DNA of 8,447 bases from Armatimonadota bacterium (GTDB lineage: Bacteria > Armatimonadota > SYMT01), in the NCBI GenBank assembly GCA_020696885.1, contig JAJFMS010000227.1:1-8447 (forward strand), in the 5' to 3' direction. The position numbers were made by a program, and so were the translations under genes. This document shows positions 5,546-8,447 of the stretch, piece by piece. Position 1 is the first letter of the stretch, and each line of letters starts with the position of its first letter. The notes below the pieces were generated by a model. It was given only the letters and a program-made list of their open reading frames with translations, did not search any database and was not told the DNA's origin.

Positions 5546-6346
5546 ATGGCTCGTTCGCGGCTTGAGGCTAGCCCGGACCTCGCACAGCAGCGGCGGTTTA
5601 CCCGGCGAGCGCTGCTCCGGCGCGCTGGCTGGGCGTCGGCGGCGATGGTCGGGGGCGGGTCCGTCGCTTCCCTGTTCGGAGAGCGGAACTGGCTCCGCGT
5701 CTCCCGGGTCACCATCTCGCCCGCGGGCCTGCCGGCGGCGCTCGACGGCTACACGATCTGCCAGATCAGCGACCTGCACCGCGGGCTGCTGGTCTCGGAG
5801 GAGTTCATCCGCCGCGGCGCCGAGCTCGCCAACTCCCTGAAGCCCGATCTGACGGTGGTGACTGGCGACTTCATCTCCGACATGTCCCGCTACGCCGTAA
5901 GCTGCGCCGAGGCGCTGTCGGTACTTCGAGCGCCGGACGGGGTGTTCGGGGTCCTCGGGAACCACGACTACTGGAACGACGACCCCGGGGCCGTAAGCGC
6001 CGCCGTCGAACGGAAGGGGATACAACTACTTACCAACCGCTCCGTAACTCTGCGACGAGGGGATGTGCCGTGGAGCCTCTGCGGGGTGGACGATTGGTGG
6101 GCCGGCAAACCGGACCTCGGCCAGGCCCTGGCTAACGTCCCGGCCGGAGCGTTCAAGATCCTGCTGTGCCACGAGCCGGATCCCGCCGATGAGGCCGCCC
6201 GGGTGGGATTTCCGCTTCAGTTGTCCGGCCACACGCACGGCGGAGCCTCGGCTCCCGGAAAGGGGACAAGACGGTCGTCGCCCGGTTCCTGGACCAGGAG
6301 TTCGAGCTCAGCCGGCGATCGGTCCCGGACCTCGCCGCCGCGATGA
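5546..6346 (+). CDS. Tat-signal metallophosphoesterase (YkuE/YaeI type), C-terminus lost by fusion; probable pseudogene
   Basis: Calcineurin-like phosphoesterase with a dimetal site. ATG 5546 has GGAAGG at 5530-5535, 10 bases upstream. Residues 19-25 read T-R-R-A-L-L-R, followed by a hydrophobic segment to about 44: a twin-arginine signal or anchor that points to action outside the membrane. All metal-site motifs are present: D-L-H (Asp76, His78), G-D (107-108), GNHD (138-141), His209 in LLCHEPD, and GHTHGG (228-233). Relatives continue after GHTHGG with Q-V-R and roughly 45-55 more residues of core strands. Here homology stops at residue 233 (base 6244), and the last 33 residues (Ser/Arg/Gly-rich) are an out-of-frame reading of the next gene, ending in TGA 6344-6346. 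The catalytic residues survive but the beta-sandwich edge is gone, so activity is doubtful. Family and motifs are certain; I infer a deletion, and an assembly error is the main alternative. Confidence 0.85.
   Translation: MARSRLEASPDLAQQRRFTRRALLRRAGWASAAMVGGGSVASLFGERNWLRVSRVTISPAGLPAALDGYTICQISDLHRGLLVSEEFIRRGAELANSLKPDLTVVTGDFISDMSRYAVSCAEALSVLRAPDGVFGVLGNHDYWNDDPGAVSAAVERKGIQLLTNRSVTLRRGDVPWSLCGVDDWWAGKPDLGQALANVPAGAFKILLCHEPDPADEAARVGFPLQLSGHTHGGASAPGKGTRRSSPGSWTRSSSSAGDRSRTSPPR
6238..6342 (+). other. Gene-fusion junction and start-less coding sequence of the next gene
   Basis: In the frame of the 6343 gene, the codons from 6241 read R-S-L-G-S-R-K-G-D-K-T-V-V-A-R-F, then continue smoothly into MKLIGELDGTVDAIGLGG. 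The S-L-G-S-x-x-x-D-K pattern is the N-terminus expected of this family a few residues after its Met. Upstream the frame closes at TGA 6190-6192, and no ATG, GTG or TTG lies between that stop and 6343. The metallophosphoesterase frame ends its homology at 6244, so the breakpoint is within about 6241-6250. Confidence 0.75.
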
Positions 6347-7176
6347 AGCTGATCGGCGAGCTGGACGGCACGGTGGACGCGATCGGGCTGGGCGGCATCG
6401 ACCGCTACCTCTACGCCGGCAACCGGCGCTACACGATCCGCGACGGCGAGCGCCTGGCGCAGTGCGCGCGTGTCACCCCGGTGGTGGACGGCAGCGGCAT
6501 CAAGAACACCCTGGAGCGCGAAACGATCGAGTGGCTGGCCGAGCAGGGCATCGTGGACTTCGCCCGCAGCCGGGTGCTCCTGGTTTGCGCGGTCGATCGC
6601 TTCGGTATGGCCGAGGCCCTGGACCGGCTGGCGAAAGAGGTGGTCTACGGCGACCTGATGTTCGCCCTGGGTGTCCCGATTCCGGTCCGCTCCCACGATG
6701 CGGTCAAGGCGCTGGGCAACCTGCTGCTGCCGGTGGTCACCCGCCTCCCGTTCCAGTGGCTCTATCCCACCGGCGAGAAGCAGGACGTGGTGACGCCGAA
6801 GTTCGAGCGGCACTTCCGCCGGGCAGACATCATCGCCGGCGACTCCAAGTACATCTTCCGCTACATGCCGACCCCGGAGTCCGGCGCCCTTACCGGCAAG
6901 ACGGTGATCACGCAGACGCTGACGCCGGCAGACATCGAGAACCTGCGGGCTCGCGGCGTGGCCCGGGTGATCACCTCCACCCGCGAGTTCGACGGCCGAA
7001 CGTTCGCCACCAACGTAGTCGAAGGGCTCATCGTGGCGCTGGCCGGCAAGCGCACCGAGGAGATGCTGCCGCTGGACTACCTGGACTGGCTCCGCCGCCT
7101 GGACTGGCGCCCAACCGTCCGCGACCTCTCGGAGACCCGGAAGGCAGAGTTTACCACAAAGGCACGAAGGCACTAA
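6343..7176 (+). CDS. 'Quinate 5-dehydrogenase'-type protein, 5'-truncated
   Basis: 277 residues from the first in-frame ATG, but real coding similarity begins at 6241, so this ATG is internal and has no ribosome site. The ATGA overlap with the stop of the upstream frame is accidental. Visible features: GLGGIDRYLYAG (15-26), TPVVDGSG (45-52), a Rossmann-like strand-turn-helix VLLVCAVDRFGMAEAL (78-93), LYPTGEKQ (140-147), IIAGD (163-167), and ITSTREFDGRTFATNV (210-225) near the end. From memory, proteins of this pattern are labelled quinate 5-dehydrogenase in databases; the activity is, as far as I know, not well established. The last residues (FTTKARRH) are encoded by a spacer repeat, not by family sequence. 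With its start removed it is probably untranslated or made only as a fusion-region product. The family call is moderate; the truncation is well supported. Confidence 0.7.
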   Translation: MKLIGELDGTVDAIGLGGIDRYLYAGNRRYTIRDGERLAQCARVTPVVDGSGIKNTLERETIEWLAEQGIVDFARSRVLLVCAVDRFGMAEALDRLAKEVVYGDLMFALGVPIPVRSHDAVKALGNLLLPVVTRLPFQWLYPTGEKQDVVTPKFERHFRRADIIAGDSKYIFRYMPTPESGALTGKTVITQTLTPADIENLRARGVARVITSTREFDGRTFATNVVEGLIVALAGKRTEEMLPLDYLDWLRRLDWRPTVRDLSETRKAEFTTKARRH

Positions 7177-7220
7177 GAGAAGAGTCCCCTGTCTTCGCAT
7201 AGTGCCTTCGTGTCTTTGTG
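7155..7220. repeat. 21-bp inverted repeat overlapping the stop codon, between convergent genes
   Basis: Arms 7155-7175 and 7200-7220 are reverse complements with one mismatch (20 of 21), around a 24-base loop. The left arm encodes the last six residues of the upstream gene and most of its TAA (7174-7176). The motif (CACAAAGGCACGAAGGCAC) is a type of spacer repeat seen, from memory, in many unrelated genomes. It lies between two convergent genes and could act as a bidirectional terminator, although neither side has a clean T-run. Confidence 0.8.
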
Positions 7221-7248
7221 TTGACGAAATGGGGCCGGTGGAGTCGCC

Positions 7249-8447
7249 TCACGCGGGCGGCAGCATCGCGGCGGCAACCGCCTCTGCGCGGACCTGGCGT
7301 GCCGACGGTGTCCAGAGCCCCAGCTCCCGGCGCATTACCAGCACCATCACGCTCCCGTATAAGACCAGCCCCGCCGCCATCAGCACGAACAGCGTGTCCA
7401 GCCCCTTACCGAGCAGCCGCAGCGCCACGTAACCGGTCACTCCGGCCACCAGCAGGCGCGTGGACGTGGCCAGCAGCGGCTGGACGGTGCGTCCTCGTCC
7501 CTGCGCCGCGAAGAAGAGCGCCAGCCCGAGGCCGAGGAACCCATATGCCGGGCCGACCCGCGTGAGATACGCCGTGCCGACCTCGATCACCACTGCATCC
7601 GTGGTGAAGATGCGCATCCACGCGTGCGGCGCCAGCGCCACTACCACTCCGGCCAACCCGCTAACACCAGCCCCGACCAGCGCGCCCGCCCGCGTCAGCG
7701 CCTGGACCCGGGCGAAGTCCCCCGCCCCATCGCTCGCCGCGACCAGCGGCACCAAGGCCGAGCCCATGCCGAAGACCACCGGGATGAGCAGGTACTCCAG
7801 CCGCCCGCCCGCACCGTAGCCGGCGATCGCTTCTGCTCCGAACGGCGCCACGAGGCCGGTCAGCACCACGAACGTCAGGTTGGTCAGCACGGAGCTGGCC
7901 GCGCTGGGAACCGAAACCCGCAGGATCTCGGCGGCGTACGACCGCCGGGGCACCAGGTCTCCCACGGCCGGCGACGCCGGAGCCCGGGCGATCCACACCG
8001 CCCGGAGGAGCACCACGGCCATCACGCCGCTGTTCGCAGCCACTGCCCACGCCGCCCCCGCGATCCCGAAGGCGGGAAGCGGTCCCCAGCCGTAGATCAG
8101 CACCGGCGAGCACACCAGCGTGAGCACGCCGCAGATGGCGCCGGCTGCCGCGGGCAGGCCCGGCTTGCCGCCGGCCCGCAGGATACTGGCCGCAGTGTTG
8201 AAGAGCCAGAACGGCACGGCGCCCAGGAACACGATGTTGGAGTAGAGGACCGCCACTTCCAGCGCAGCGCCGGTAGCTCCGAGGGCCGCGTAGAGCGGCC
8301 TGGCAAAGCCGAGCATCACCAGCGTTGTCGCCAGGCCCAGCAGCGTCGCCATCGACAAGCCAGTCACGGCCAGGCGCGTGGCGTCCGCCGTCCGGTTAGC
8401 ACCCAGGGCGCGAGCAACCCCGGATGCTACCCCTCCCCCATAAGCGC
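7249..8447 (-). CDS. MATE-family multidrug/cation antiporter (N-terminus outside window)
   Basis: Inner-membrane transporter that exports drugs or metabolites in exchange for Na+ or H+. It is read on the minus strand, ends at TGA (7251-7249), and is open to the right edge. Upstream of the GTG at 8367 the frame continues as AYGGGVASGVARALGANRTADATRLA, the conserved MATE segment after the second helix, so that GTG is internal. About 399 residues are visible, nearly all in alternating hydrophobic helices; roughly the first 60 of a usual 450 or so are missing. Family marks include the P-F-W-L-F-N-T stretch in the first half, the A-x-x-G-x-G-A-G-x-R-x-E-Y segment at the start of the second half, and the C-terminal helices ending in VLVMRRELGLW. 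It is convergent with the plus-strand genes, so it is a separate transcription unit; its promoter lies beyond the window. The substrate cannot be told. Confidence 0.92.
   Translation of the reverse strand, partial: AYGGGVASGVARALGANRTADATRLAVTGLSMATLLGLATTLVMLGFARPLYAALGATGAALEVAVLYSNIVFLGAVPFWLFNTAASILRAGGKPGLPAAAGAICGVLTLVCSPVLIYGWGPLPAFGIAGAAWAVAANSGVMAVVLLRAVWIARAPASPAVGDLVPRRSYAAEILRVSVPSAASSVLTNLTFVVLTGLVAPFGAEAIAGYGAGGRLEYLLIPVVFGMGSALVPLVAASDGAGDFARVQALTRAGALVGAGVSGLAGVVVALAPHAWMRIFTTDAVVIEVGTAYLTRVGPAYGFLGLGLALFFAAQGRGRTVQPLLATSTRLLVAGVTGYVALRLLGKGLDTLFVLMAAGLVLYGSVMVLVMRRELGLWTPSARQVRAEAVAAAMLPPA

Noticed and set aside
6343..6346. ATGA stop/start overlap as evidence of translational coupling
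   Set aside because: The upstream frame is already out of frame from 6245, and the ATG is internal to the second gene's homology, so the overlap is accidental.
6063..7202. Long plus-strand frame of 379 codons
   Set aside because: Arg/Pro/Gly-rich out-of-frame reading of the metallophosphoesterase and the gene after it.

Overview
This is a high-G+C bacterial chromosomal window with seven protein-coding loci, all ordinary metabolic or transport families, separated by repeat-rich spacers. The spacers carry interspersed palindromes of the GTAGGGGCA-N11-TGCCC type. Together with the content of xylose isomerase, a secreted-type glucose/sorbosone dehydrogenase propeller and a 'quinate 5-dehydrogenase'-type protein, these palindromes fit a Chloroflexota genome, perhaps Thermomicrobia. 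That placement is an inference from memory of such genomes, not something the window proves.

Layout. (1) Positions 1-797: the 3' two thirds of xylose isomerase (xylA), cut by the left edge. (2) 844-1722: a membrane-anchored DUF218/YdcF-type protein. It is followed by a perfect Shine-Dalgarno sequence that now leads only into a 15-codon ORF, and by a 30-bp imperfect inverted repeat. (3) 2025-4743: a likely two-gene operon. The first gene is a six-bladed PQQ-type sugar dehydrogenase propeller with a 236-residue, very acidic, low-complexity C-terminal tail. The second is a small helical protein with an Arg/Gly-rich N-terminus and a duplicated E-x-E-R-H-x3-L-E-Q motif that suggests a ferritin-like (DUF892/YciE-like) bundle. 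The operon ends in a 20-bp perfect palindrome and a very strong intrinsic terminator. (4) 4812-5545: about 730 bases without a credible gene but with several related palindromic elements, two of them in an imperfect tandem duplication with a period near 118 bases. (5) 5546-7176: a Tat-signal metallophosphoesterase that loses its family C-terminus exactly where the 5'-truncated body of a second gene begins. This is best explained by a deletion (or an assembly misjoin) at about 6241-6250. (6) 7155-7220: an inverted repeat that supplies the last codons of the second gene and separates it from (7) 7249-8447, a minus-strand MATE-family efflux transporter cut by the right edge.

The genes do not form one obvious pathway. 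I see no phage, CRISPR, toxin-antitoxin or transposase gene, and no tRNA or rRNA. The parts most worth checking are the gene-fusion junction at 6241-6250, the acidic-tailed propeller with its helical partner (including a Tyr where relatives have a His), and the palindromic repeat cluster. No clear new multi-gene system is visible.
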